Assembly: GCA_022843745.1 (NCBI GenBank)
Contig: JALHNB010000027.1
Coordinates: 1 to 64,000 of the forward strand
DNA: 64,000 nucleotides
Source: Anaerolineae bacterium
GTDB lineage: Bacteria; Chloroflexota; Anaerolineae; Aggregatilineales; Phototrophicaceae
Direction: 5' to 3'
Shown piece after piece: positions 16,503 to 25,659 of this stretch; the stretch's first letter is position 1, and each line of letters begins with the position of its first letter. A program made the position numbers and the translations under genes. Under the pieces are notes generated by a model. That model searched no databases. It saw only the letters and a program-made list of their open reading frames with translations, and was not told where the DNA came from.

Positions 16503-16560
16503 AGTTTCTATTCCTGAGCTAAACAAACGCTGTATACCTGTTACGATAGCGCATCGCATG

Positions 16561-16566
16561 TATAAT
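16561..16566 (+). promoter_or_regulatory. -10 box of the polytopic gene
   Basis: TATAAT 31 bases before the TTG start at 16597. A weak TGTTAC-like -35 lies about 17 bases upstream. A GGAG ribosome-binding site is at 16583-16586. Confidence 0.5.
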
Positions 16567-16596
16567 TTCCGCGATATTTTACGGAGTATATAGTTT

Positions 16597-18471
16597 TTGA
16601 GCAAGAATCGCTACACTCATTACCTTATTCCCATCGGGTTGATGCTGCTGGCGTTCGCGATCTGGCTGCTGCTTATGAACCAGTTCCGGCTCGATGACAG
16701 CTTCATCACGTATCGTTATGCGCAAAACGCGGCACGTGGTTGGGGGCTAGTCTATAACCGTGATGATGCGGTTTTAAGCACTACCGCGCCTCTATACGCG
16801 ATTTTGCTGGCGATTTTCAGCTTCATTATTTCTGACTTTCATATGCTTGGCGGCTTGATCGGTACAACCTGTATCGGACTCAGCGGCATTTTTATTTATG
16901 CGCTTTTGCCACGCCGGATGTCGATTCGCGTCTGGGCTGGCCTGCTCTATGTCCTCAGTACACCGCTGTGGCTGTCGCTTGGGATGGAAACGCCGCTGTG
17001 GATCATGTTGGTGTTGGCAGCCGTGTGGTTAGCGTCTGAATCGAGATGGGCGTTCGCAGGGTTATTGATCGGGCTGGCGATTTTTGTGCGTCCAGATGCC
17101 GCGCTCCCCGGCGGTTTATTGGGACTCGTTGTGCTTTCGCAGGCGGTTAACCAGATAAATACACGGTGGCGCTGGTGGAGGGCTTTAGCAGCCTATGTGC
17201 TGGCGGCGGCGATTCCCGTGCTGATTTTTGCGATCTGGGGCATGGCTACCTATGGTTCACCGCTGCCCGTGACATTGGGTGCGAAAAGTGCGCAAGCCAT
17301 ACTCGGAATTACGGGACTGGGGCCGTTTGTTGGCACATTTGATGGGCTGGCATTAATCGTTCAGGATTTGCTGGCGCAGAGTCCACTCTATGTTCTGATT
17401 GGCTTGCTCATGCTGGCCGGATTATCGCGGCGATTGCCCTGGCCTATAGTTTTGATTGTCATCTGGGGTGTTTTCCATCTTCTCACCTACGCCGTCCTGC
17501 GGATCGCGCCCTATCGCTGGTATTATGCGCCGCTGCTCCCTGGCGCGATTTTATTAGCAACATTTGGCCTCGACAAAATACATAATTGGCTTACGAGTGT
17601 CGTAGGGGTGACTCGCCGAGTCGCCCCTACATTCATCACCGGGTTAATTGCCGTTATTGTATTATTTGCACCCCTGACATCCTTTGCGCGAATCAACGAC
17701 TATTTTGTGTCCGGCGGCGAGTCGCGAGTGATGCTGCCAATTGTTGACTGGGATGCTTATCGCGAAGTAGGCGAGTGGTTGGATCAAAACACACCCCAGG
17801 ATGCAACTGTTGGTGTAGCGGAGGTCGGACAGGTTGGATTTTATGCAGATCGCTGGATGACCGATTATCTCGGCCTATTACAGCCGGACGTTGCCGCTAT
17901 GCTCAAGCGGGGCGACCTGTATAGCTGGTTGGCTGAGTATGCACCGGATTACCTCATTTTCCAGCGATTCCGGGGCGCCCCACTGGTGCTGTACAACTAT
18001 GTCATCGAGAACGACCCCTGGTTTTTAACGGCTTACCAGTCAGTCACCGAAATTGACGACCCGCGTTATTCATCCGGCCCGGTCACGATTTTTCAGCGCA
18101 CCATTTCCAAACGCGACATGATTGAACAGACTGCACAGATGGATTACCAGGGGCTGCGGCTGGTGGGGTTAGCTGTTGAAACGGTTGACGAATCGCGAAC
18201 CATTCGCGTTCGTGTCGATTGGGACGTGGTTAGCGATTTGCCGGAAAATCTGCACCTCGCGGTCAAAATTCTGGATATGCCCGTTGTCCCGTCATTTGAT
18301 GCCGACTATCACACCTCTAACTGGCAGGGCACATTTTCGACGTGGCATACGCTTGTCTTGTCGGAAGATGTGCCAGCAGGAATGTATCCGCTGCATGTCG
18401 CGGTGGGGCCAACGGGTGGGCCATATAACGGTCAGAATGTCGGCTGGTTTGAAATGCCAGTAGGTTTTTAG
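16597..18471 (+). CDS. Polytopic membrane glycosyltransferase-like protein
   Basis: 624 residues from a TTG with GGAG ten bases upstream. A first helix is followed by a loop with FRLDDSFITYRYAQNAARGWG; the Asp-Asp after the first helix resembles the GT-C catalytic Asp pair. About ten helices run to ~residue 370. The soluble C-terminal part contains DWDAYREVGEWLDQNTPQDATVGVAEVGQVGFYADRW, the motif seen in bacterial GT-C mannosyl- and arabinosyltransferase-like proteins, and a final beta-sandwich (~510-620) like that of the GT39-type protein at 12345. An embedded palindrome encodes VGVTRRVAPT before the last helix. The donor and acceptor are unknown. Confidence 0.78.
   Translation: MSKNRYTHYLIPIGLMLLAFAIWLLLMNQFRLDDSFITYRYAQNAARGWGLVYNRDDAVLSTTAPLYAILLAIFSFIISDFHMLGGLIGTTCIGLSGIFIYALLPRRMSIRVWAGLLYVLSTPLWLSLGMETPLWIMLVLAAVWLASESRWAFAGLLIGLAIFVRPDAALPGGLLGLVVLSQAVNQINTRWRWWRALAAYVLAAAIPVLIFAIWGMATYGSPLPVTLGAKSAQAILGITGLGPFVGTFDGLALIVQDLLAQSPLYVLIGLLMLAGLSRRLPWPIVLIVIWGVFHLLTYAVLRIAPYRWYYAPLLPGAILLATFGLDKIHNWLTSVVGVTRRVAPTFITGLIAVIVLFAPLTSFARINDYFVSGGESRVMLPIVDWDAYREVGEWLDQNTPQDATVGVAEVGQVGFYADRWMTDYLGLLQPDVAAMLKRGDLYSWLAEYAPDYLIFQRFRGAPLVLYNYVIENDPWFLTAYQSVTEIDDPRYSSGPVTIFQRTISKRDMIEQTAQMDYQGLRLVGLAVETVDESRTIRVRVDWDVVSDLPENLHLAVKILDMPVVPSFDADYHTSNWQGTFSTWHTLVLSEDVPAGMYPLHVAVGPTGGPYNGQNVGWFEMPVGF
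17602..17630. repeat. GTAGGGGTG...CGCCCCTAC palindrome inside a coding region
   Basis: A 29-base near-perfect palindrome (one G-T arm mismatch) within the polytopic gene. It is read in frame as VGVTRRVAPT. This is a different frame from the copy at 13213 but the same topological place, the loop before the last membrane helix. Confidence 0.9.
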
Positions 18472-18514
18472 AGACAGCTCCCAGATCTGCATCTACATCC
18501 ATGAAACTCTGGTA

Positions 18515-18543
18515 TTGGTTAGCCAAACACGCGGGGTTATAAT
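18515..18543 (+). promoter_or_regulatory. Promoter of yajC-secDF
   Basis: TTGGTT (18515-18520), a 17-base spacer and TATAAT (18538-18543), followed by the yajC start at 18578. This is one of the best sigma-70-like promoters in the window. Confidence 0.7.
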
Positions 18544-18577
18544 CATTCCCGCTTTGAAGATGTGATGAGGTGCGGCG

Positions 18578-18901
18578 ATGCAAGAAATTATCCTGCTGGC
18601 GTTGATTATGGCGCTGGGTATGGGCGCGTACTGGACAATGGTGCTGTTCCCCAAACAGCGTGATTTCCAGAAACGTCAGAATTTCGTCCGCACACTGGCT
18701 GAAGGGGACGAAGTGATTACGGCTGGCGGGATCATTGGCCGCATTATCGCCCTGGAAGCTGAAGAAGGCATCGCCTACGTGGAAATTGCTACCGGTATTG
18801 TTGTACGGATGATTGCTGCCTCCCTGTTATCACCCTACGACCCCGAAGAACTGGCCCGCAATGTTCGCATGGGGTTAGAAAAAGATAAAAACCAGTCATA
18901 A
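18578..18901 (+). CDS. yajC: Sec translocase accessory subunit YajC
   Basis: 107 residues: one N-terminal membrane helix (IILLALIMALGMGAYWTMVLF), then the family motif PKQRDFQKRQNFVRTLAEGDEVITAGGIIGRI, and a short acidic-basic tail. YajC associates with SecD-SecF and YidC in the membrane during protein export and insertion. The length is typical. It is followed by secD after 39 bases and then secF, the standard order, and a good promoter lies just upstream. Confidence 0.96.
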   Translation: MQEIILLALIMALGMGAYWTMVLFPKQRDFQKRQNFVRTLAEGDEVITAGGIIGRIIALEAEEGIAYVEIATGIVVRMIAASLLSPYDPEELARNVRMGLEKDKNQS

Positions 18902-18940
18902 TTCATCGAGGCTGAAAGTACGCCCCAGGAAGGTTCGTCT

Positions 18941-20395
18941 ATGAGCCACCACATCCGCTGGCTTGTGTTTATTCTGCTTTTGTCCGCCTTTGCCCTATGG
19001 GTGAGCTTGCCCGATACGCAGAGTATCGTGGTGGACAGTAATAACGATGGCGAGTCGGAATTTCGGTTAAATATCCAACAAAGCCTCGGCCTCGATCTCG
19101 TTGGTGGTTTGCGCGTACTGTTGAAAGCCGATCTGCCAGCGGGTTCTTATACGGCTGAAGATTTGCAGGAAACAGCCAATAACGTCTCGAAACGTGTTAA
19201 CGCGCTGGGCGTGACCGAGCCGACCATTCAAGTGCTGCAAGGCAGTGGACGTATTCTGGTTGAACTACCGGGTGTGACCGATCCTCAAGAAGCAATTGGG
19301 GTGATTCAGCAGACGGCGCTGCTCGAATTTGTCGATTTTAGCGGGTTGGGCGGTCAAGCTCAGACCTATGAAGGCCGCAAAGTCATCACCACTGAGCAAA
19401 TTATCATCCAGCAGCAGCGGGCATCGGTAGCGGCTGAATCAAGTGTCGAACCCTCAGCCGAAGCTACCGCAGAAGCGACACCCCAGACTGAAACCGCATT
19501 GCCCAATCCACAAACGAATCAGCCATTTCAAACTGTGATTACAGGCGCTGGGTTGCAGGCGGCAGCGGCAGAATTTAATCAGGATGGCACGTGGCATATT
19601 CGTTTCGAATTAACACCCGAAGGTGGACAGTTATTTGGCCCATTCACGGCTGCTAACATCGGTCAGCCAATGGCGATTGTGCTGGACGGCATTGTCCTTT
19701 CCGCGCCGACGATCCAGGCGGAACTGCCCACTGGTGGCGTGATTACGGGTAATTTTACGGAGCAGGAAGCCAAGACACTGGCGCTGCAACTGCGATCTGG
19801 TGCGCTGCCTATTCCCCTCAGCGTGGAAAGTAATGAGCGTGTGGGTGCGACACTGGGGCAGGAATCGGTGAATCGCAGTATTCGTGCAGGCGTGATCGGC
19901 GTGATCGTTGTGCTGACGTTTATGCTCGTTTATTACCGCGTACCCGGTATCGCGGCTGATCTGGCGCTGCTGGTGTTCATTCTGCTGAATATGGCTTTAT
20001 TCAAGCTCATTCCCGTGACGCTGACACTACCCGCTATCGTCGGCTTTTTGATCTCTATCGGTACAGCAGTCGATGGCAATATTCTCATTTTCGAGCGCAT
20101 CAAAGAGGAGCTTCGCGCCGGCAGAGACCTTGATGGCGCACTGGTGGTAGGTTTTGATCGCGCCTGGAACTCGATCCGCGATTCAAATCTATCGACCATC
20201 ATTATCTGCGTGATTTTGTTTTTTTTCGGTCAAACACCAGGCGCAAGTATTGTCAGCGGTTTTGCAGTAACGCTGGCAATCGGTCTGCTCGTTAATCTGT
20301 TCACGGCGATTATTGTGACGCGCACCTTCCTGCATATCCTGGTGGCGCTCTTGCGTCAACCGTTGGTCGAACGCAAATGGCTATTGGGCGTCTAA
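18941..20395 (+). CDS. secD: Protein translocase subunit SecD
   Basis: 484 residues. An N-terminal helix, the GLDLVGGLRVLL signature, a large periplasmic P1 domain (VSKRVNALGVTEPTIQV; GRILVELPGVTDPQEA) and a C-terminal RND-type bundle of five to six helices (VNRSIRAGVIGVIVVLTFML; IGTAVDGNILIFERIKEELR with the conserved Asp). SecD uses the proton gradient to pull exported proteins outward. The periplasmic part carries a family-atypical Ala/Glu/Thr insert (~165-190, PSAEATAEATPQTE), like the EAT tail of the LysM protein at 6153. AGGAAGG precedes the ATG. secF starts 19 bases downstream. Confidence 0.97.
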   Translation: MSHHIRWLVFILLLSAFALWVSLPDTQSIVVDSNNDGESEFRLNIQQSLGLDLVGGLRVLLKADLPAGSYTAEDLQETANNVSKRVNALGVTEPTIQVLQGSGRILVELPGVTDPQEAIGVIQQTALLEFVDFSGLGGQAQTYEGRKVITTEQIIIQQQRASVAAESSVEPSAEATAEATPQTETALPNPQTNQPFQTVITGAGLQAAAAEFNQDGTWHIRFELTPEGGQLFGPFTAANIGQPMAIVLDGIVLSAPTIQAELPTGGVITGNFTEQEAKTLALQLRSGALPIPLSVESNERVGATLGQESVNRSIRAGVIGVIVVLTFMLVYYRVPGIAADLALLVFILLNMALFKLIPVTLTLPAIVGFLISIGTAVDGNILIFERIKEELRAGRDLDGALVVGFDRAWNSIRDSNLSTIIICVILFFFGQTPGASIVSGFAVTLAIGLLVNLFTAIIVTRTFLHILVALLRQPLVERKWLLGV

Positions 20396-20414
20396 TCAGG
20401 GGAGATGATTCATT

Positions 20415-21362
20415 ATGTTTAGTCTGATTCAAAAACGGCGCTACTTCTTCCTGTTTTCAGCCTTTCTCATCGTCCCCGGCCTGATCGTGATGCTCTATTC
20501 GCTGGCGACGACAGGCACGTTGTTCCGCCTGAGCATTGATTTTGTCGGCGGCAGCATTTATGAAATCAGCTTTACCGGGCCAGGTGCGACGGAAGCCAAT
20601 ATTCAGGATATATTTGCACGTTTTGGCGATGAAAATGCCAGCATTCAGCAGCTTGGCGATCCTGAGCAGCATCGCTGGTCGGTGCGTTCATCCATTCAGG
20701 AATCGGCTGTATCTGATCAAGTTCTAGCTGAACTGGGCAAAATTGCGCCTGTAGACCTGGATAGATCGCGCAATGAGAGTGTTTCGGCGACGGTAGGGGA
20801 GGAGGTGACACGCGCAGCAGTCTACGCTGTCATCGTCGTCGGCGTGGTTATTATCGGCTTTATCGTGTTTTCCTTCCGCCAGGTACCAAATGCCTTCCGA
20901 TATGGTGTATGTGCCGTAGCTGCTATGATTCACGATGTTTTGGTCGTATGCAGCGTCATGTCGCTGGCTGGGCTGCTGTTTGGTTGGGAAACCGACGCGC
21001 TTTTCCTCACTGCTTTGCTGACTGTTGTCGGCTTCTCCATGCAGGATACCATCGTGCTATTTGACCGTATCCGCGAGAACATTCCCAAATATCTGGGTGA
21101 ACCTTACGAGACCATTGTCAACCGCAGTATTCTGGAGACCATTCACCGTTCGCTCGCAACTCAGCTCAACGCCTTTTTTATCATGGCGGCTATTCTGTTA
21201 TTCGGTGGCGAGACCATCAAGCAGTTTATCGCGCTCCTGTTTATCGGTCTGGTTTCAGGGACATATTCGTCTATTTTCACGGCAGTGCCGCTGTTGGTCG
21301 CCTGGGAAAAGGGTGAGATTCCGTTTCTTAATCGTCCCAAGCTGGAACCTGTCGAGGCATAA
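20415..21362 (+). CDS. secF: Protein translocase subunit SecF
   Basis: 315 residues. First helix, LSIDFVGGSIYEISF (SecF version of the D-x-x-GG signature), a short periplasmic domain, then five helices with VGFSMQDTIVLFDRIREN, the conserved proton-pathway region, and NRSILETIHRSLATQLNAF. It pairs with SecD to complete the RND-like export motor. A GGGGAGATG site lies upstream. Its stop codon is immediately followed by the ATG of a dehydrogenase gene, so the two are likely translationally coupled. Confidence 0.97.
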   Translation: MFSLIQKRRYFFLFSAFLIVPGLIVMLYSLATTGTLFRLSIDFVGGSIYEISFTGPGATEANIQDIFARFGDENASIQQLGDPEQHRWSVRSSIQESAVSDQVLAELGKIAPVDLDRSRNESVSATVGEEVTRAAVYAVIVVGVVIIGFIVFSFRQVPNAFRYGVCAVAAMIHDVLVVCSVMSLAGLLFGWETDALFLTALLTVVGFSMQDTIVLFDRIRENIPKYLGEPYETIVNRSILETIHRSLATQLNAFFIMAAILLFGGETIKQFIALLFIGLVSGTYSSIFTAVPLLVAWEKGEIPFLNRPKLEPVEA

Positions 21363-22310
21363 ATGCGCGCACTCATTTATGATGGGCAGTTGCGGCTCGA
21401 TGAATCGCTGCCCGTTCCTCAACCCCAGAGCGATCAAACGCTGCTGAAGATCCGTCGCGCCGGAATCTGCAATACCGATCTCGAACTTATCGCCGGGATG
21501 TACGGTTTTTCCGGCATTCTCGGTCATGAGTTCGTCGCCGAAGTTACGCAAGGGCCAGCCGATTTGCTCGGAAAACGGGTGGTCGGTGAAATCAATGTCG
21601 CTTGTACCAGGTGTGATTTTTGCGAAAAAGGCATCCCCAGCCAATGCCGCCATCGGACAACCGTTGGGATTATTCAGCATCCTGGCGCTTTTGCTGATTA
21701 TCTGGCATTAGCAGCGCGTAATCTGTATATCGTTCCTGATGAAGTGAGCGACGATAAAGCCGTTTTTGTCGAGCCGCTGGCAGCAGCGCTTCAAATTATC
21801 GAGGCCGTTCATATCTCGCCGCGCCATCGCGTGGTTGTGATCGGACTGGGTAAATTGGGAATGTTAGCCGCGCAGGTGTTGAAATTGACGGGTGCAGATG
21901 TCCTGGCGGTTGTGCGTCGGCAAAAGCAGGCTGTGTTACTCGAAAGTTGGGGTATTCAACCTGTCGCGGTGAGCGATCTTGAGGCGCAAAGTGCGCAAAT
22001 TGTCGTCGATTGTACAGGCGAGGCCAGCGGATTCGCCGATGCGTTGCAATTGGTCGAACCGCGCGGGACGATTGTCTTGAAAAGCACCTATCACGGATTG
22101 CCACAGGCTAATCTGACCGCTGCTGTCGTTAATGAGATTCGCGTCGTTGGCAGCCGCTGTGGGCCATTCGATGCTGCCTTGCGCCTCTTGAAAGCCGAGC
22201 TGGTTGATGTTGAATCGCTGATTGAAGCCCGTTATCCATTTGCGAATGCTTTAGACGCAGTCCAACATGCGTCTCAAAGCAGTGCGCTCAAGGTGCTGCT
22301 GGATTTTTAA
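21363..22310 (+). CDS. Zinc-type medium-chain alcohol/polyol dehydrogenase
   Basis: 315 residues. The catalytic zinc Cys lies in RAGICNTDLELI, GHEFVAEV contributes the His, and the structural zinc lobe is CTRCDFCEKGIPSQC. A Rossmann fold begins near VVVIGLGKLGMLAAQVLKLTGADVLAV (GxGxxG-type). It therefore binds NAD(P) and two zinc ions and oxidises an alcohol, polyol or threonine-like substrate; exact specificity cannot be read. It is somewhat short for the family (~340). Its start abuts the secF stop with no gap, an unusual coupling with no obvious functional link to Sec. Confidence 0.9.
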   Translation: MRALIYDGQLRLDESLPVPQPQSDQTLLKIRRAGICNTDLELIAGMYGFSGILGHEFVAEVTQGPADLLGKRVVGEINVACTRCDFCEKGIPSQCRHRTTVGIIQHPGAFADYLALAARNLYIVPDEVSDDKAVFVEPLAAALQIIEAVHISPRHRVVVIGLGKLGMLAAQVLKLTGADVLAVVRRQKQAVLLESWGIQPVAVSDLEAQSAQIVVDCTGEASGFADALQLVEPRGTIVLKSTYHGLPQANLTAAVVNEIRVVGSRCGPFDAALRLLKAELVDVESLIEARYPFANALDAVQHASQSSALKVLLDF

Positions 22311-22326
22311 GTCGTTTGTGACCGGA

Positions 22327-23541
22327 TTATCGGATCGGCAGTGTGACGAAGAAAGTTGATCCGACTCCCTGTTCGCTCTCCAGCCAGATATTTCCCCCGT
22401 GTGCCTCGACAATATGCTTGGCGATGGCTAACCCCAGACCTGTCCCCTGCGTATAACCAGAAGTATCGGCGACACGGTAGAATTTCTGGAACATATTTTT
22501 CTGATTTTCTTTCGAGATGCCATAACCGCTGTCCGCAACCGAAATCTCGGTCATCAGCTTATCTCGGCCTTGTACCTGTTGAATGCCGACATTGATATTG
22601 CCCCCTTCGCGATTGTACTTGATCGCGTTGGTGAACAAATTGAGCAGCACTTGCTTGATTTTGCCGCGATCTCCGCTGGCGACAAGCTGCTCACCGTGAA
22701 TATCAATGTTGACATTTTTGTCGATGGCTTGCTGCCGGACGACATCAATACTTTCGATAATCAGCTTTTTGACATCAAATGCCGTGATGTCCAGGTGACT
22801 GCGGCCCGATTCCAGCCGTGCCAGATCGAGAAAATCACTGGTCATGCGGATAAGGCGTTCAGTCTCACCCTGCATGGTCACGATAATATCTTCGCGTTTT
22901 TCTTGCGGGAGGTTGGGGCGCAGCAGCAATGTCGTACTGGCTTTGAGGGCAGCGAGGGGGGTGCGCAGTTCGTGTACCATTTCAGCGATGAAGTCGCTTT
23001 GTTGAAAGAGACGTGCATTTTCGATGGCGATTGCTGCCTGACTCGCTAGTGTCGTCAGTGTCTTGATGTCCTGCTCGTTGAAGCGTCCGCCGTCGCGTTT
23101 GTTCAGCGCTTCCAACACGCCGATCACTTTATTGTGCGCCCGCATCGGAACGCCGAGCAGATTGCGTGTCTTGAATTCAAGTGTTTCGTCCACGTTTTTA
23201 TTGTGGCTTTCTTCCTGACTTACATCTTGAATTACGCGCGGTTCGCCATGCTTGACGATCCAACCGGCAGTGCTGCCTTCCATTGGCACGATGATCGACT
23301 CAGTTTCATTAGGATTGAGGTTAGACGTAATTTCAAAACGCAGATCGCCCGTTTGGGGATCAATCAGCAGGATAGACGATGCTTCGGTATTGGTCAGCTC
23401 TTCGGCGGCAGAGATAATTTTGCGAAGCAGTGTTGCAATGTCGAGCGTGGAATTAAGCTGTTGGCTGATTTCCATCAAATGCTCGTAATGTGCGAGCAAA
23501 TCGCCGTTGTTAGTGGTTGAATCCGTATTTTTTGAAGTCAT
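22327..23541 (-). CDS. GAF-domain sensor histidine kinase
   Basis: 404 residues, no membrane helix, so cytosolic. A GAF domain covers ~25-178 (LLRKIISAAEELTNTEASSILL ... LLGVPMRAHNKVIGVLEALN). HisKA has the phospho-acceptor His190 in EMVHELRTPLAAL. The ATPase part has the N-box (LFTNAIKYN), G1 (DSGYGIS) and G2 (GTGLGLAIAKHIVEAHGG). It autophosphorylates in response to a ligand or redox signal and passes phosphate to an unknown regulator; the receiver-CpaE protein at 24333 is the nearest candidate. Its ATG overlaps the sirtuin stop (ATGA), so the two are translated together. Confidence 0.95.
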   Translation of the reverse strand: MTSKNTDSTTNNGDLLAHYEHLMEISQQLNSTLDIATLLRKIISAAEELTNTEASSILLIDPQTGDLRFEITSNLNPNETESIIVPMEGSTAGWIVKHGEPRVIQDVSQEESHNKNVDETLEFKTRNLLGVPMRAHNKVIGVLEALNKRDGGRFNEQDIKTLTTLASQAAIAIENARLFQQSDFIAEMVHELRTPLAALKASTTLLLRPNLPQEKREDIIVTMQGETERLIRMTSDFLDLARLESGRSHLDITAFDVKKLIIESIDVVRQQAIDKNVNIDIHGEQLVASGDRGKIKQVLLNLFTNAIKYNREGGNINVGIQQVQGRDKLMTEISVADSGYGISKENQKNMFQKFYRVADTSGYTQGTGLGLAIAKHIVEAHGGNIWLESEQGVGSTFFVTLPIR

Positions 23542-24311
23542 TGGCTTAATTCCATGCGGTGAACGATTTGTGGAAGCACGACGGCGGCATCGGCTTGCAA
23601 AACGAGATAGGCTAAAGAGTCAAAACGTGTCGGTTCGAGATTGATAATGACCACCTTCGCGCCGTTGCGCTGCGCCAGCAGGGGTAGATCGGCTGCCGGG
23701 AATACTTCTAATGATGAACCAATGACGAGAACCAGGTCAGCATTGCGGGCTGCTTCTTTGGCGGCCATAAGCTCACGCGCTGGTAATTGTTCGCCAAATA
23801 AGATGAGGTTGGGCTTAATCACACTCCCGCATTTGGGGCAGTGGGGGACAACGCCATCTTCGATAAATTGTTGAATGAGCGGTACAGCCGCGTAAACCGT
23901 GAAGCAATGGATACAAGTTGCTTCTCGCAGATGACCGTGTAATTCGTAGACTCTTTTGCTGCCTGCTCGTGTATGGAGCATATCAATATTTTGCGTGATA
24001 ACAGCCTTCAGCAACCCTTTAGCTTCCCATTTCGCCAGCGCATAGTGAGCAGCATTAGGGTTGGCGTTCAGGGTCAGGCTCGCCAGTGGGCGAATCCAAT
24101 CAAAAAACGCCTGCGGATTCTGCCGAAAGCCATAAATGCTGGCAACAGCCAGTGGATCGACGTTGTTCCATAAACCACATTCAGGGCTGCGAAAGTCAGG
24201 AATCCCGGAGGCGGTACTGATGCCAGCACCCGTAAACGCAATTGCGTGTTTCGCTTGCGCCAGCAGGGCAGCCACCCGGTTGAGGGATTCTTGAATATCG
24301 CGTGTCATCAT
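23538..24311 (-). CDS. NAD-dependent protein deacylase, sirtuin (Sir2) family
   Basis: 257 residues. GAGISTASGIPDFRSP (NAD site), TQNIDMLHTRAGSKRVYELHG (catalytic His), a four-Cys zinc site (CIHC and CPKCG) and VIGSSLEVFPAADLP are all present. Sirtuins remove acyl groups from lysines using NAD. The sirtuin class is not decided; no Tyr/Arg pair typical of desuccinylases is obvious. Two adjacent ATG codons occur at the start. It lies in a run on the - strand: receiver-CpaE, sirtuin, histidine kinase. Confidence 0.95.
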   Translation of the reverse strand: MMTRDIQESLNRVAALLAQAKHAIAFTGAGISTASGIPDFRSPECGLWNNVDPLAVASIYGFRQNPQAFFDWIRPLASLTLNANPNAAHYALAKWEAKGLLKAVITQNIDMLHTRAGSKRVYELHGHLREATCIHCFTVYAAVPLIQQFIEDGVVPHCPKCGSVIKPNLILFGEQLPARELMAAKEAARNADLVLVIGSSLEVFPAADLPLLAQRNGAKVVIINLEPTRFDSLAYLVLQADAAVVLPQIVHRMELSQ

Positions 24312-24332
24312 GCCTAACTATCCGGCATCGGT

Positions 24333-25496
24333 TTATGTTGTGAGTTCGCCACCAGCCAGCGAACGGATACGGGTATTGACATCTTCTGTCAACTTGACGA
24401 TCTGATTCGAGACAATCGCGCCAGGTTGATACATCACGATAGGCGTTCCGGCTTTGGCTGCTTGATAGGCCAGTTCCGGCGCGGCTGAAATAATCGCGCG
24501 AAGTTCCTGACCGAGGATGTATTCGACCTCATTCCACGATGTTTGCGCATTCGATTGGGTGCGGTTGACCACGACAATATGCGTTCGCCCAGACCCCAAT
24601 GAGCCTGCTTCAAGCTCCTGCATCATTTCACGTCCCATTTTTAGTGAGACATCAAACGGCTCTACTACCAGAATCAGTTGATCCATCTCGCGCTGTATAC
24701 GACTCATGCTATCGTCAAAACGGCTGCCCAGGTCGAAAATGGTGTAGCGTGCCATCGTTCGCAGGGCCGCAATCAGGGTCAGTGCCGATTCAATCGGATA
24801 TTTCAACTGGGCTTCTCGTGGGCGTGGCGATGATAACAGTGATCGCAGCCCCGATGGGTGAACGGCAAGTTCTCGCTCGATAATATTCGGGCGAATCTCG
24901 TTGGCAGGTTTCCCCAGGATCGTCGCCATACCAAGCGAACGCTCAAGACCCAGCGACAACCCCATACTGCCTGCGCCCAATCGAAAATCGGCAACGATAG
25001 GGTTATCCGCAGTGAGGAACATTGACGCTGCCATATTGAGGGCAATCGTCGTTGCGCCAACGCCACCCTTCGCGCCGACAACACCAATGGTAATACCCTT
25101 GCGGGTGTCACGGCGACGTTGGGTTGCGCTGCGTGCCAGAATTGCCTTGACCCGCGAGGCGAGTTCGGCAGGGTGTGTCGGTTTTGTGAGGTAATCGTCC
25201 GCCCCAGCCTCGAAACCCGCGACCTTATCATCGACCAGCGTTTTGGCCGTAAACATGATGATGGGAATGCCGCGCGTTTCGGTGTTCGCGCGCAGACGAC
25301 GGCAAACTTCATAGCCGTCCATATCGGGCATCATGACATCCAGGATGATGAGGTCAGGGCGGTCTGAAGCTGCTTTCGAAAGTGCCTGGTTCCCCGCATT
25401 GGCGGCCATAATTTCATAGCCATGCCGCTGAAGCATCAAGCCGATAAGCTTCAAACTGTCAATGTCGTCGTCTACAATCAGAATTTTTTCAGACAT
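24333..25496 (-). CDS. Response regulator fused to CpaE/TadZ-like ATPase
   Basis: 387 residues. The receiver domain (1-~120) is complete: acidic pocket VDDD, phospho-acceptor Asp53 in ILDVMMPDMDGYE, Thr in MFTAKT and Lys in LTKPTH. The ATPase (~135-380) begins GITIGVVGAKGGVGATTIALN, a deviant Walker A with the first (signature) Lys but Ala in place of the usual P-loop Lys, as in many TadZ/CpaE proteins. These position Tad-pilus or secretion machinery at the membrane. No pilus genes are in the window, so the partner is elsewhere or the role has changed. It is upstream of the sirtuin and kinase genes. Confidence 0.92.
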   Translation of the reverse strand: MSEKILIVDDDIDSLKLIGLMLQRHGYEIMAANAGNQALSKAASDRPDLIILDVMMPDMDGYEVCRRLRANTETRGIPIIMFTAKTLVDDKVAGFEAGADDYLTKPTHPAELASRVKAILARSATQRRRDTRKGITIGVVGAKGGVGATTIALNMAASMFLTADNPIVADFRLGAGSMGLSLGLERSLGMATILGKPANEIRPNIIERELAVHPSGLRSLLSSPRPREAQLKYPIESALTLIAALRTMARYTIFDLGSRFDDSMSRIQREMDQLILVVEPFDVSLKMGREMMQELEAGSLGSGRTHIVVVNRTQSNAQTSWNEVEYILGQELRAIISAAPELAYQAAKAGTPIVMYQPGAIVSNQIVKLTEDVNTRIRSLAGGELTT

Positions 25497-25616
25497 AATC
25501 CATCAAGTCTGTGAATATTAATTTCGCTTAAGAGGAAGTCTAGCACGAAAGGGTAGGTGGTGCAAGCAATATTGATGTGCTTCCAGTTCGGCGCTGTTAT
25601 ATGCAGCAGTTCGTTT

Positions 25617-25622
25617 TATAAT
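25617..25622 (+). promoter_or_regulatory. -10 box (TATAAT) of the nucleotidyltransferase gene
   Basis: TATAAT 37 bases before the TTG start at 25660. The -35 region (CTGTTA at 25594) is weak. Confidence 0.45.
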
Positions 25623-25659
25623 ATGCGGATCTCTCCGATATGCCCAGAAGGTTCAAAAA

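Noticed and set aside
13213-17630. Insertion sequence or integrated element bounded by the two palindromes
   Set aside because: The DNA between them holds ordinary genes on both strands with no transposase or integrase; the palindromes are independent copies of a family found elsewhere in the window.
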